Assembly (NCBI GenBank): GCA_026388545.1
Contig: JAPLJS010000107.1
Span: 1-64,000 of the forward strand
Direction: 5' to 3'
Length of the DNA: 64,000 nt
Origin: Deltaproteobacteria bacterium
GTDB lineage: Bacteria > Desulfobacterota > Syntrophia > Syntrophales > UBA2185
Shown: positions 18,348-27,263 of the stretch, piece after piece
Position numbering within the stretch: the stretch's first letter is position 1
Layout: every line of letters begins with the position of its first letter
Notes under the pieces: model-generated
The model's database searches: none
What the model was told of the DNA's origin: nothing
Seen by the model: the letters and a program-made list of their open reading frames with translations, nothing else
Translations under genes and position numbers: made by a program

Positions 18348-18744
18348 AACATCCCTCCATTATTGGTTATTATGATACCATAAATTTAGATTCAGGACAC
18401 TTGTTTCTTTACCGAAAAAAGGAAACATCATGCCGCGACATGGAGCGATCAGGTGATATCCTCAATGAAACCATAAAAGACTCTCGCCTCCGGATCCAGA
18501 TATAGCTGAGAATGATTTTATGTCCCGCTTGGGGATTGGGAGAAAAACCTTCCCCTTTTGGCGATGACTTTAGTCTGATCTTTTATGCACAAAGGATTCG
18601 AGGGGTCGAGGATTCAGGGATTCGATAGTAGTTGAGAAGAAGTTCTTCCTTGAATCCTTAAATCCTTAGCAATTCAAAAATAGTTATGACAATCATCATA
18701 TGGTGATATTTCATTTTTGGTTCATCCGGTTGATGCGTATTTCT
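18348..18744. other. Intergenic region with short repeats
   Basis: About 400 bp without a gene between the divergent antitoxin-like and envelope-protein genes. It contains imperfect GATTC-rich short repeats around 18595-18670. It ends in a copy of the GGTTCATCCGGTTGATGCG element (18712-18743) that recurs at 50280, 51895 and 58141. Confidence 0.6.
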
Positions 18745-18773
18745 TTGACGTCTTAGTAAAATCTATGTATATA
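18745..18773 (+). promoter_or_regulatory. Predicted sigma-70 promoter of the FlgT-N/DUF1566 gene
   Basis: TTGACG (18745-18750) and TATATA (18768-18773) with a 17-bp spacer, 54 bp before the start codon at 18827. The -35 box lies directly downstream of the 18712-18743 repeat copy. Confidence 0.6.
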
Positions 18774-18826
18774 CAGCCACTTTAAAATCAATTTTCCAGA
18801 TCAAATATGCGGAGGGTCCGATCGCT

Positions 18827-20821
18827 ATGGTTCAAAAAGATAGGTTTTGGCTGTTGCTCTGTGTATTCATTTTGGGTGCATTTATTTTTGTATATCCTGC
18901 TTTTGCGGAGGTTAAAGTCTTCGAACAGGAAGTCGAGGAGTCTGTCAGCCGGGGACAGAGTCAGGAGCAGGTGGAAGCATTCGCTCTCCAGAAGGCCAAG
19001 CGCCTCGCCGTAGAGGAGGCGGGGACCTATATCTCCTCCCTGACGGTAGTCAGGAATTATCAGCTCCAGTCAGACGAAGTGACCGCCCTCGCCTCTGGCG
19101 TCGTCCAGGCGAAAATTGTAGGCATTCCCGCCGTACGGGTGGAAAACGGTGTCGTCCACGTCAAGGTGAAGGCCCGGATCGATGTGGATACGAGTATCCT
19201 TGACCGCCAGGTACAGGAGATCATGAAGGAGAAGGGTACCCTGAAGAAGCTGGAGAAGGAGCGAAAGAAGAACAAGGAACTGGAAGAAAAACTGGCCAAT
19301 CTGAAGAGTTCCGAGGTGAAGCGACTGGAGGAACTGAACACCCAAGCCCTGGCCCTGGAGCGGGAGCGGGATCGCCAGCGCCTCTTCCGGGAAGAGCAGG
19401 CGATCAAAGCAAGAGGCGAGCTGAGCAATGCCGAGGCGGACCGCTTCAAAAAGGAGCGGGAGATGCTGGATCGGATCAACCGGACCCTGGCGGAACAGGA
19501 GAAAGCAAAACGGGATGAGGCGACTGCCCTGGCCGCCGAACAGGACCGCATTAAACGAGCCCAGTTGGAGAATGAGCAGCGGTGGAACGACCTGTCCCGA
19601 AAGGCGAAGCTCTCCCAGGACTCCTGGGTGGCCATCGATGATAGCCTTTCTCTAAAGCAGGCTATGGTAGAAGTAAATGACCTGAAACGGGAAATCGCCA
19701 ACCTAAAGGGCCGTCTTGATTACCAGTATGAGGAAAATATAAAAAATTTGAAGGCCGCTTACGTCCAACAATACGCTTTGATGACCAAGAAATTGCCGCC
19801 TGAACCGGCTCCGAAAGACGTTTTTGAAAAGATGATTGATTATAATGCGCGGATCTTGGCATATGAACAGCAGGTGAAAAAGGTGGAGAAAGAAAACGGT
19901 GAAACGTTGGAAATTCTCAAAAAAAAGGAGAATTTGAAAACAGCCCAGGTGAAGGTGGACTATATGGGACAACAGCTCCGGGTTCTGACGCCTTTCGTTC
20001 AACGTCTGCAGGACTTGCAGAATCGCAAATTTACCCTTCCCGAGGGAGGCACCGTGATGGTGGATTTGGGTGAACCTGATGCGGACAATAACCGATTTCC
20101 CATCATTCTTAAATATAATGGTAAATCGTGGTCAAAATGGTGGAATTATAGGAATGTCAATAGAGCCAGAGATTTTTACCGGACAAGGACATATCTGAAG
20201 GCCGAGGGGCTCTTTCAAATTGAGGAAGCAGAGGAAATCCACCCGAGATTGACAATGGCGCGGGTCACCCATATGGGGATGAAAGAAACGCAAGAATTCA
20301 GTTTGGAGAAGCCAAGAATATTCGTTGAGATTGACCAGTTAAGGAAATTTAAAAAGGAGGAAGCAACGGCGAAGGTGTCACATGAGAAGGCAGCAATTGC
20401 GCACGCACATATAAAGATCGAAAGTGACGGTCGGTTTATCGCTTATAACGATGGAACAGTCTTGGACACACGGACGAACCTGATGTGGGCAGCAAAGGAC
20501 AACGGTGGCAATATAAGCTGGGTAGACGCCAAGAGATATTGTGAAAATTATCAAGGGGGTGGCTATACGGACTGGCGTATGCCCACTAAGGATGAGCTAG
20601 ATACTTTGTATGACGAGGACACAAATTATACGATTCTCTTCTTTTATGGAATTCATATGCCTCGGTTTATTCGTTTAACAATGTGTGGGGTATGGGCATC
20701 AGAAACGCGTGGTTATAAAGCATACTACATACTTTTTGGCTGTTTGGGTGACAAGCGGGGTTGGAGATTTCAAGGGGAGGGATCAGGAATACGCGCTCTC
20801 CCGGTGCGTTCTAACAAATAG
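18827..20821 (+). CDS. Exported FlgT-N-like/coiled-coil/DUF1566 protein
   Basis: A 664-residue protein with a signal peptide (residues 1-27). Residues about 35-118 resemble the N-terminal domain of FlgT/LPP20-type envelope proteins (AVEEAGTYISSL, VRVENGVVHVKVKARIDVD). Residues about 120-390 are strongly charged coiled coil. The C-terminal 120 residues (about 540-660) form a DUF1566/Lcl-type domain with the landmark DTRTNLMWA, YTDWRMPTKDEL and GIRALPVRS segments. DUF1566 domains are common in exported and adhesin-like proteins of this group. The combination is unusual. Codon use matches its neighbours. Start ATG has GGAGG about 10 bases upstream. Function unknown. Confidence 0.75.
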   Translation: MVQKDRFWLLLCVFILGAFIFVYPAFAEVKVFEQEVEESVSRGQSQEQVEAFALQKAKRLAVEEAGTYISSLTVVRNYQLQSDEVTALASGVVQAKIVGIPAVRVENGVVHVKVKARIDVDTSILDRQVQEIMKEKGTLKKLEKERKKNKELEEKLANLKSSEVKRLEELNTQALALERERDRQRLFREEQAIKARGELSNAEADRFKKEREMLDRINRTLAEQEKAKRDEATALAAEQDRIKRAQLENEQRWNDLSRKAKLSQDSWVAIDDSLSLKQAMVEVNDLKREIANLKGRLDYQYEENIKNLKAAYVQQYALMTKKLPPEPAPKDVFEKMIDYNARILAYEQQVKKVEKENGETLEILKKKENLKTAQVKVDYMGQQLRVLTPFVQRLQDLQNRKFTLPEGGTVMVDLGEPDADNNRFPIILKYNGKSWSKWWNYRNVNRARDFYRTRTYLKAEGLFQIEEAEEIHPRLTMARVTHMGMKETQEFSLEKPRIFVEIDQLRKFKKEEATAKVSHEKAAIAHAHIKIESDGRFIAYNDGTVLDTRTNLMWAAKDNGGNISWVDAKRYCENYQGGGYTDWRMPTKDELDTLYDEDTNYTILFFYGIHMPRFIRLTMCGVWASETRGYKAYYILFGCLGDKRGWRFQGEGSGIRALPVRSNK

Positions 20822-20908
20822 GGTGTTCGCTCATTTTCTTTCGGGTCCAGGGCAAAGTCCTGTTCGCGGCATTCATTATATTCATGAAGGAAAAACGGTG
20901 TGGGCGCT

Positions 20909-21053
20909 TTACAACCTACCCATTTGTGATGAAAAAATACATTTATCCGTCCGCGAACGACGCCTTTCAGAAGGCGCTGTCAAACCGTTGATGATGGATT
21001 GAAACGATACAAAGAGAAGTCAACTCCGATCCTGTTGTCCGGGTTGCCTTCTC
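20909..21053 (+). repeat. Left copy of a ~140-bp direct repeat (degenerate)
   Basis: Closely matches 21897-22036, including the 45-base block starting CATTTGTGATG and the sequence around CCGTTGATGATGGATTG. It has small insertions and has lost the perfect hairpin of the right copy. Together the two copies bracket the DUF4258/DUF2283 gene pair. Confidence 0.85.
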
Positions 21054-21111
21054 AGCAGTCTTTAGCTTTCGATTTTTTGCCTTCGTACCTTCGGAAAAAT
21101 CTTCATGTGTC

Positions 21112-21245
21112 ATTCCGTGCAAGCGAAGCACAACGAAGAGCCTGCCCCGTATCCCCGCCTCCGCGAGGACAGGCTTGATACGGGGGGATCCATTGATTAC
21201 AGGAAACTCTGGATTCCCTGGTCAAGCCAGTGAATGACGTGAGAT
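21112..21245. repeat. Dispersed palindromic repeat (GCCTGTCC/GGATTCCCTGG type)
   Basis: Contains long complementary blocks (CCTGCCCCGTATCCCCG against CTTGATACGGGG) and the CTGGATTCCCTGGTCAAGCCAG palindromic segment ending in GAATGACG. It resembles the block at 36362-36465. It is a typical extragenic repeat with no coding content. Confidence 0.6.
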
Positions 21246-21345
21246 GGGTTTTCACCCGATTATGTCTATGGAAAACCTGACATGATTGTGTTAATATAAT
21301 ATTCATATCGGCACATTTCATAACGAGGCAAAGGGAAACGCATCA

Positions 21346-21588
21346 TTGAAGATTTCAAGACATGCCAGAAATAATATGAGGCTGTACGGGATACGCGTTG
21401 ATGATCTATATAAGGCAATTGAATCCGCCGATTATAGAGATGCAGAAGAAAGCAAGCTTATCGCCGTCAAATTTTTACCGGAGAGATTTACGGAATATCC
21501 TTTAAAGGTCGTTTATGAGAAATCAGGACAAGACATCTTTATCATTACGGTGTATCCATTAAAAAAAGCGTTGGGAGGAAAGCCATGA
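21346..21588 (+). CDS. DUF4258-like small protein, toxin candidate
   Basis: An 80-residue protein with the DUF4258/RelE-like layout: an N-terminal SRHARNNMRLYGI segment (histidine and arginines), a central acidic helix, and a C-terminal beta pair ending DIFIITVYPLKK. It reads from a TTG at 21346 with AAGGG upstream. It overlaps the following DUF2283 gene by 4 bp, the common toxin-antitoxin-like arrangement. Activity is not demonstrated for this pair type. Confidence 0.72.
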   Translation: MKISRHARNNMRLYGIRVDDLYKAIESADYRDAEESKLIAVKFLPERFTEYPLKVVYEKSGQDIFIITVYPLKKALGGKP

Positions 21589-21791
21589 AGATTAGATATG
21601 ATAAACAAGCCGACGTTGCCTATATTCAATTATCCTCAAAGAAACCGGATGGCGGTGTAGAGATTTCAGAGGGTGTAGTTCTTCATACAACAAAAAAAAA
21701 TGAGATCGTAGGAATTGAAATACTCGATTCCAGCAAAAGGTTTCCTGTGAAGAATCTCTACAAGTTGGAGTTGGAGCCTGTCAGCGCATAG
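21585..21791 (+). CDS. DUF2283 small protein, antitoxin candidate
   Basis: A 68-residue protein with the DUF2283 signature: MKIRYDKQADVAYIQL at the start, then VEISEGVVLH and NEIVGIEILDSSKR. It is often encoded with DUF4258 partners, as here. No DNA-binding motif is visible. The pair lies between 140-bp direct repeats. Confidence 0.8.
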   Translation: MKIRYDKQADVAYIQLSSKKPDGGVEISEGVVLHTTKKNEIVGIEILDSSKRFPVKNLYKLELEPVSA

Positions 21792-21896
21792 GTATTTTTG
21801 TACTTTCATAATGCAGCACTGATGCACCTGCATAATGGGGTCAGGCTTTAAATTTGAAAATTTAATATCAAGTATCAAGTCTGACCCAGTTATCCC

Positions 21897-22036
21897 TTAC
21901 AACCTGCCCATTTGTGATGAAAAAATACATTTATCCGTCCGCGACGCTTTTCAGAAGGCGCTGTCAAACCGTTGATGATGGATTGAAACGATACAAAGAA
22001 GAAGGCAACCCCGATCCTTGTCCGGGTTGCCTTCTC
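21897..22036 (+). repeat. Right copy of the ~140-bp direct repeat
   Basis: Direct repeat of 20909-21053. This copy keeps a 12-bp perfect stem at its end that works as a terminator. A short frame inside it (starting near 21917) is repeat-derived and not called as a gene. Confidence 0.85.
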
Positions 22037-22040
22037 TTTT
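22000..22040 (+). terminator. Rho-independent terminator upstream of uup
   Basis: Perfect 12-bp stem AGAAGGCAACCC / GGGTTGCCTTCT (22000-22011, 22024-22035) with a 12-base loop and a CTTTT tail. It would stop transcripts from the DUF4258/DUF2283 pair before the ABC-F gene. Confidence 0.75.
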
Positions 22041-22098
22041 CGGGGATTGATCAAGGGGTGCTCCCCGAACGGAAAAGGTCATTTACAGGCGAGATGCT

Positions 22099-24012
22099 AT
22101 GGGACTCATATGGATCAATGAGGTTTCGGTCAGCTTCGGCGGGCCGCGACTGCTGGATGGCGTTACGCTCCAGATCGAGGCGGGCGAAAGGATAGGACTC
22201 CTGGGCCGGAACGGCTCGGGCAAGTCCACCCTCATGAAATTGCTCGTGGGCGATATCACCCCGGATACCGGCGGGATCATCCGAAGCGGTGAGGTAAGAA
22301 TCGCCATGTTGCCCCAGGATATTCCCGACGACCTGCCGGGGACGGTCTATGATGTTGTGGCCTCCGGCGGACCGGAACATCTGGATCTGCTCCGGGAATA
22401 CCACGATCTTACCCTGCAAATGGCCCGGAGAGGCGATGACGGCCTGCTGAAAAAGCTCGAACGGGTTCAGCACCGGCTGGAAGCATCCGGCTCCTGGCTT
22501 TATCATCAGCGGGTGGAAACAGTGATCGCCAGGACCGACCTGGATGAGAATGCCGAGTTCCGGTTTCTGTCGGCGGGGACAAAACGCCGGGTTTTTCTGG
22601 CCAAGGCCCTGGTGAACGACCCGGACCTCCTGCTTCTGGACGAGCCCACAAACCATCTGGACATCAACGCCATCCTCTGGATCGAGGAGTTCCTCCTGAA
22701 GTTCGAAAAGACCCTCATGTTCGTGACCCATGACCGGGCGTTTCTCCAGCGACTGGCGACACGCATCGTGGAAATCGACCGGGGCCGCCTGATGTCGTAT
22801 CCCTGCGATTACGGTACGTACCTCGAACGCCGGCAGGCCGTGCTGGAGGCGCAAGAGAAGGAGTGGCAGGAATTTGACAAGAAACTGGCCAGGGAAGAGA
22901 CCTGGGTTCGGCAAGGGATCAAGGCCCGTCGCACACGGAACGAGGGACGGGTGCGGGCGCTGGTGCAGATGCGTCAGGAGCGGGCGCGCAGGCAGGAGCA
23001 GGCGGGCAATGTCCGGCTGACGATCCAGGAGGCGGAGCGCAGCGGTAAATTGGTTGCGGAAGCGGAAAAGATCAGCTTCGCCTTCGACGATAAAAAGATC
23101 ATGGAAGGGTTCTCCACCGTTATCATCCGCGGCGATAAGGTGGGCATTATCGGGCCCAACGGCTCCGGCAAGACCACGCTCCTCAATATCCTTCTCGGCA
23201 ACATTGAACCGCAACAGGGCAGGGTCCGCCTGGGGACCGGAGTCCGGATCGCCTATTTTGATCAGCTCCGCGCCCAGCTCGATGAAAACAGGACACTGAA
23301 GGATACTATCGCCGCCGGCAACGACATGGTCATCGTAGGCGGCGTCTCGCGGCATATCGTGGGGTATCTCCAGGATTTCCTTTTTCCACCGGCACAGATC
23401 CTGTCACCGGTCAGCTCTCTCTCGGGCGGTGAACGCAACCGCCTCCTTCTGGCGAAGCTCTTCATCCTCCCCTCCAATGTCCTGGTCCTGGATGAGCCTA
23501 CCAACGATCTCGATGCCGAAACGCTCGAACTCCTCGAAGACCGGCTCCTGGAATACAGCGGCACGATCCTCCTGGTCAGTCATGACCGGGCGTTCCTCAA
23601 TAACGTGGTGACCTCGACGATTGTCTTCGAAGGCGACGGGCGGCTGCAGGAATACGTTGGTGGTTATGACGACTGGCTCCGGCAGCGGACGGTGCAGGAT
23701 AAGCCGCTCCCGACGGCGCCGAAGGAACAGAAACAGAAGAAGGACAGACCCCCAAAAGAGAAGCAGAAGTTGTCCTTTAAAGAGACACGGGAGATGGAGG
23801 CGTTGCCGCAGAAAATCGAAGTCCTGGAGGAGGAGAAGCGGCGCCTGATGGAGACCCTGAATTCTCCCGCATTCTATGTCGGCAGAGACGCGGTTGAAAT
23901 AAACAAGGCCTATGACCGTCTGGAAGTACTGGAAAAGGAACTGGATGAGGCCTACGGGCGCTGGAATGAACTGGAGAACGAAGCGGCGAAATTCAGTAGC
24001 GGGCCGGGGTGA
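22099..24012 (+). CDS. uup: ABC-F family ATPase, Uup type
   Basis: A soluble ribosome-associated ATPase of 637 residues with two ATP-binding cassettes and no membrane segment. Walker A motifs are GRNGSGKST (near 36) and GPNGSGKTT (near 352). The signatures are LSAGTKRRVFLAKAL and LSGGERNRLLLAKL, with Walker B LLLLDEPTNHLD and VLVLDEPTNDLD. The interdomain linker is rich in Arg/Lys. The C-terminal coiled-coil arm (about 530-630), including ETREMEALPQKIEVLEEEKRR-type sequence, distinguishes Uup from EttA. Probable role in translation or ribosome assembly. It starts at the ATG at 22099 and runs into the GIY-YIG gene 15 bp later. Confidence 0.92.
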   Translation: MGLIWINEVSVSFGGPRLLDGVTLQIEAGERIGLLGRNGSGKSTLMKLLVGDITPDTGGIIRSGEVRIAMLPQDIPDDLPGTVYDVVASGGPEHLDLLREYHDLTLQMARRGDDGLLKKLERVQHRLEASGSWLYHQRVETVIARTDLDENAEFRFLSAGTKRRVFLAKALVNDPDLLLLDEPTNHLDINAILWIEEFLLKFEKTLMFVTHDRAFLQRLATRIVEIDRGRLMSYPCDYGTYLERRQAVLEAQEKEWQEFDKKLAREETWVRQGIKARRTRNEGRVRALVQMRQERARRQEQAGNVRLTIQEAERSGKLVAEAEKISFAFDDKKIMEGFSTVIIRGDKVGIIGPNGSGKTTLLNILLGNIEPQQGRVRLGTGVRIAYFDQLRAQLDENRTLKDTIAAGNDMVIVGGVSRHIVGYLQDFLFPPAQILSPVSSLSGGERNRLLLAKLFILPSNVLVLDEPTNDLDAETLELLEDRLLEYSGTILLVSHDRAFLNNVVTSTIVFEGDGRLQEYVGGYDDWLRQRTVQDKPLPTAPKEQKQKKDRPPKEKQKLSFKETREMEALPQKIEVLEEEKRRLMETLNSPAFYVGRDAVEINKAYDRLEVLEKELDEAYGRWNELENEAAKFSSGPG

Positions 24013-24027
24013 AGGCGGGAATCCTGA

Positions 24028-24288
24028 ATGAGCGAATCATGGATGACCTATCTCCTTCTTTGCGCCGACGGGAAGATATACTGCGGCGTCACCAACGATA
24101 TCGAAAAGAGGCTGGATGCCCACAACCGGGGGATTGCGTCCAGATTTACCCGGGCGCGGCTGCCCGTGACGCTGCTGGCGACAGGCAGGGCCATGGGAAA
24201 GGCAGAGGCCTTCCGCCTGGAATACAGGATCAAGCGGCTCCCGAGAGAAAAGAAACTGGCGGTGCTGAGGGGTCAAGTCTGCTCTTGA
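24028..24288 (+). CDS. GIY-YIG domain protein (UPF0213/YhbQ type)
   Basis: An 86-residue single-domain protein: TYLLLCADGKIYCGVTND gives the GIY-YIG strand pair, with the conserved Arg (R28), and NRGIASRFTRARLPV and EAFRLEYRIKRLPREKK follow. This is the full length of the small UPF0213 group. It lies 15 bp after uup and probably shares its transcript. The family is linked to DNA-end or repair nuclease activity; the cellular role is unclear. Confidence 0.88.
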   Translation: MSESWMTYLLLCADGKIYCGVTNDIEKRLDAHNRGIASRFTRARLPVTLLATGRAMGKAEAFRLEYRIKRLPREKKLAVLRGQVCS

Positions 24289-24327
24289 CTCTTTCACTCC
24301 TTGATGGCTGTTCCCGATTTCACCGTC

Positions 24328-25035
24328 TCATATTCCCAGATAGGCCCTTTTCACTTCCTCATTATGGAGGAGACTGTCGGCCGTTCCTTCCAGGGTGATC
24401 CGGCCGTTTTCCATGACATAGCCGCGGTGGGCAACCTTGAGGGCCATATGGGCGTTCTGTTCAACCAGGAAAATGGTAGTACCGCTTTCCAGGTTGATTT
24501 TTTTGATGATCTCAAAGATCAACCTCACCACCATTGGACCCAGACCCAAAGATGGTTCATCAAGGAGCAGTAGACGGGGCCTCGCCATGAGGGCACGGGA
24601 AATGGCCAGCATCTGCTGTTCCCCACCGCTCAGAGTGCCCCCGTGCTGCTGTCGCCGTTCTGCGAGGATCGGGAAGAGTTCAAAAATATGATTTATGTCC
24701 TTTTTTATGTCCGCCTTATCCCTGCGAAGAAATGCCCCCATGTCCAGATTTTCCATAACCGTCAGACGCGGGAATATTCGGCGGCCTTCGGGGACCAGAG
24801 AAATCCCCAATGCGACAATCTCATCGGGACTTAAGTTGTGGATGGGTTTGTCGAGAAACATAATTTCGCCGGTCCGCAAAGGCACGATCCCGGTGATGGA
24901 CATGAGGGTGGTGGTTTTGCCGGCGCCGTTAGCCCCAATGAGGGTGATGATTTCCCCCTGAGTTACCTCGATGCAGATGTCTTTCAGCACCTGGATGTTT
25001 CCGTAAAATGTCTGCACATTATTCAACCTAAGCAC
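24328..25035 (-). CDS. livF: Branched-chain amino acid ABC transporter ATPase LivF
   Basis: A 235-residue cytoplasmic ATPase of the LIV (HAAT) family: Walker A GANGAGKTT near 39, signature LSGGEQQMLAISRAL, Walker B LLLLDEPSLGLGP, all in the LivF form. Its start overlaps the end of livG by 8 bp. It is the last gene of the liv run. Confidence 0.94.
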   Translation of the reverse strand: MLRLNNVQTFYGNIQVLKDICIEVTQGEIITLIGANGAGKTTTLMSITGIVPLRTGEIMFLDKPIHNLSPDEIVALGISLVPEGRRIFPRLTVMENLDMGAFLRRDKADIKKDINHIFELFPILAERRQQHGGTLSGGEQQMLAISRALMARPRLLLLDEPSLGLGPMVVRLIFEIIKKINLESGTTIFLVEQNAHMALKVAHRGYVMENGRITLEGTADSLLHNEEVKRAYLGI

Positions 25036-25816
25036 TAACGTCTTCTCCTAAATAGGCTTTGATCACCTCTGGATTCTCTCTGATTTCCCGCGGAGTTCCC
25101 CGTGCGATCATTTCGCCGTAGTCCATAACGTAGACGCAGTCCGAGAGGCTCATGACCAACCTCATATCGTGCTCAATGATCAGTATGGAGATTTTCCCTT
25201 CATCACGGATGCCGATAATCAGTGTTTCCAACTCCTTTGTTTCCTGGGGATTCATTCCCGCGGCAGGTTCATCAAGGAGCAGCAGGAACGGATCTGTGGC
25301 TATAGCACGAGCGATTTCAAGGCGACGCTGGGCTCCGTAAGGGAGGTTCCTGGCCAGCAGGTTGACATGCTCTGCAAGACCGATCTTTTTCAGGATTTCA
25401 TAGCTTCCGGCAACAATGGCACTTTCTTCTTCCCTCGTGGCCTTATCCCTGAGGATGGCGCCAAGGATACCGGCATTCGTCCGGCAGTGACGGCCGATCA
25501 TCACATTTTCCAGTACGGTCATATCAGGGAAGAGACGGATATTCTGAAATGTCCTGGCTATTCCCCGTTCCGTCACTTTGTGTATGGTAAGACCGGTGAT
25601 CTTCTGGCGTCTGCCTCCGGGAGGAGTAATAAAGATATCGCCTTTTGAAGGAGAGTAAATGCCCGTAACGCAGTTGAAAAAAGTCGTTTTACCGGCGCCG
25701 TTGGGACCGATGAGGGCGGTAATCTCTCCGGGAATGACATCGAGGTCGACCCGGTCTAATGCCTTCAAACCGCCGAAATTCATGCTGAGCTGTTTTACTT
25801 CGAGTATGGAATCCAT
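25028..25816 (-). CDS. livG: Branched-chain amino acid ABC transporter ATPase LivG
   Basis: A 262-residue ATPase: Walker A GPNGAGKTTFFNC near 38, the LivG-specific VTERGIARTFQNIRLF segment near 82, signature LPYGAQRRLEIARAL-like, Walker B LLLLDEPAAGMNP. It pairs with LivF. A 217-bp hairpin-rich gap separates it from livM, so its expression may be set separately from the permease genes. Confidence 0.94.
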   Translation of the reverse strand: MDSILEVKQLSMNFGGLKALDRVDLDVIPGEITALIGPNGAGKTTFFNCVTGIYSPSKGDIFITPPGGRRQKITGLTIHKVTERGIARTFQNIRLFPDMTVLENVMIGRHCRTNAGILGAILRDKATREEESAIVAGSYEILKKIGLAEHVNLLARNLPYGAQRRLEIARAIATDPFLLLLDEPAAGMNPQETKELETLIIGIRDEGKISILIIEHDMRLVMSLSDCVYVMDYGEMIARGTPREIRENPEVIKAYLGEDVSA

Positions 25817-25819
25817 AAT

Positions 25820-26033
25820 TTATTTTTTAAGCTGGATTCCCGTTTATTCGGGAAATCCTCATGCCCCGTGGGGTACCACGAAGGCATGAAAATAATGCAT
25901 GACTGGCGGCACAGGAATGTACCGCCTATCGATAGACGGGATTACCCGACGGTCGATAGACGGAGTTTTCTAACCCCGTATGGTTTTATTTTCATAATAA
26001 TGACAATAGGAATTAAAATTCAAAAGTTTCTCT
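25820..26033. repeat. Cluster of hairpins between livM and livG
   Basis: Several short inverted repeats follow each other: GATTCCCG/CGGGAAATC (about 25834-25857), CATGCC-CGTGG/CCACG-GGCATG (25860-25888), and TATCGATAGACGGG with its imperfect complement (25926-25964). They may stabilise or attenuate the polycistronic liv transcript at this point. The gap holds no gene. Confidence 0.6.
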
Positions 26034-27263
26034 TTACTTATCCTCCACGCGAAATTCGTAGGTCCTGCGGACGCCGGCGACGATTCCCTGGGGGCGATAA
26101 ATCATCATGATCACCATAATGATTCCGAAAAGGAGCATCCGATAATCACTGAATGCCCGGAGGTATTCCGGCAGAAGGATCAGAATGAAGGCGCCGATGA
26201 TAATACCGGTGATAGAACCCATTCCACCGAGAACCACAATGGAAAGTATCATGGCTGACTCCAAAAAGGTGAAGCTTGCGGGGTTGACAAAGGTGGTCTT
26301 CGCCGCAAAAATAACACCGACAAGGCCGGCCCAGGTGGAACCTAATGCAAAAGCGGTCAATTTTACCCTGGTTTTGTCGATACCCATGGCCTGGCAGGCA
26401 ATCTCGTCCTCCCGGAGAGCGATCAATGCTCTCCCTATCCGTGAATCCTGCAGGCGGTTCACGACAAAGATCGTAATGATGCAGAGGATAATCATGAGAA
26501 AATATATGTATATAGTGGCATTTTGAATGCTCATCTCCATGCCGAAAAGGCCGGGCCGGGGGATTCCTGAGATGCCGCTTGGGCCTAAGGAAAACTCGTT
26601 CCAGTTTTCGAGAATCAGCCGGGTGATTTCTCCAAAGCCAAGGGTGACGATAGCCAGATAATCGCCCTGCAGGCGCAGCACCGGCAGAGCAAGGAGAACG
26701 CCTAAGAGAGTAGCCGCAAGCGCCCCCAGGGGCAGTGCCATCCAGAAACCAATACCAAAATGATGGTACAAAAGGGCGTAGGTATACGCGCCCGCTGCAT
26801 AGAAGGCCACATAGCCTAAGTTCAGAAGGCCCGCCTGACCCACAACGATATTAAGACCCAGAGCCAGAACAATATACATGAGGGCGGTAGTCATAATATT
26901 TGTTTGATAAATGGAAAAGACAAAGGGGTAAATGACTGCGAAAACGGCAATAATTCCCAGTGCGGGAAGGAAAATCCTTCGCTCGCCGAGGATACGCTGC
27001 GTGAGAGATCTGTCTCCCTCTCGTACATTTGTGATCGGTTTCCATTTAGCTATTTCTTTTCCTGACAGAGAGCGCCAGAGAAATGACAGAATGAAACTGC
27101 CGGCGCCGACGTAAACCATGTTCATCAAGCGCCATTCGATGATATTTTCAATGGTATTGACCCGTATTGCCATAACAGGAAAAGTGAGAAACATGAACCA
27201 CAGCGAAATGACGATGGATTGCTTCAGCCCTTCGATGTATTTTGCGGTGTACAAATTACTCAT
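26034..27263 (-). CDS. livM: Branched-chain amino acid ABC transporter permease LivM
   Basis: An inner-membrane permease of 409 residues with about ten hydrophobic segments. It has the LivM landmarks ALGLNIVVGQAGLLNLGYVAFYAAGAY (near 140, quoted in part), LQGDYLAIVTLGFGEI and LGGMGSITG. Residues 1-90 are an extra N-terminal region with two or three membrane segments, as in E. coli LivM. It overlaps livH by 4 bp (ATGA). Confidence 0.93.
   Translation of the reverse strand: MSNLYTAKYIEGLKQSIVISLWFMFLTFPVMAIRVNTIENIIEWRLMNMVYVGAGSFILSFLWRSLSGKEIAKWKPITNVREGDRSLTQRILGERRIFLPALGIIAVFAVIYPFVFSIYQTNIMTTALMYIVLALGLNIVVGQAGLLNLGYVAFYAAGAYTYALLYHHFGIGFWMALPLGALAATLLGVLLALPVLRLQGDYLAIVTLGFGEITRLILENWNEFSLGPSGISGIPRPGLFGMEMSIQNATIYIYFLMIILCIITIFVVNRLQDSRIGRALIALREDEIACQAMGIDKTRVKLTAFALGSTWAGLVGVIFAAKTTFVNPASFTFLESAMILSIVVLGGMGSITGIIIGAFILILLPEYLRAFSDYRMLLFGIIMVIMMIYRPQGIVAGVRRTYEFRVEDK

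Noticed and set aside
21914-22195. A 93-codon plus-strand frame in the right 140-bp repeat
   Set aside because: It runs through a terminator hairpin and into the uup start; it is repeat-derived.
22051-23355. A 434-codon minus-strand frame opposite the ABC-F gene
   Set aside because: The plus strand encodes a complete Uup protein with all motifs; the antisense frame has no recognisable domain.
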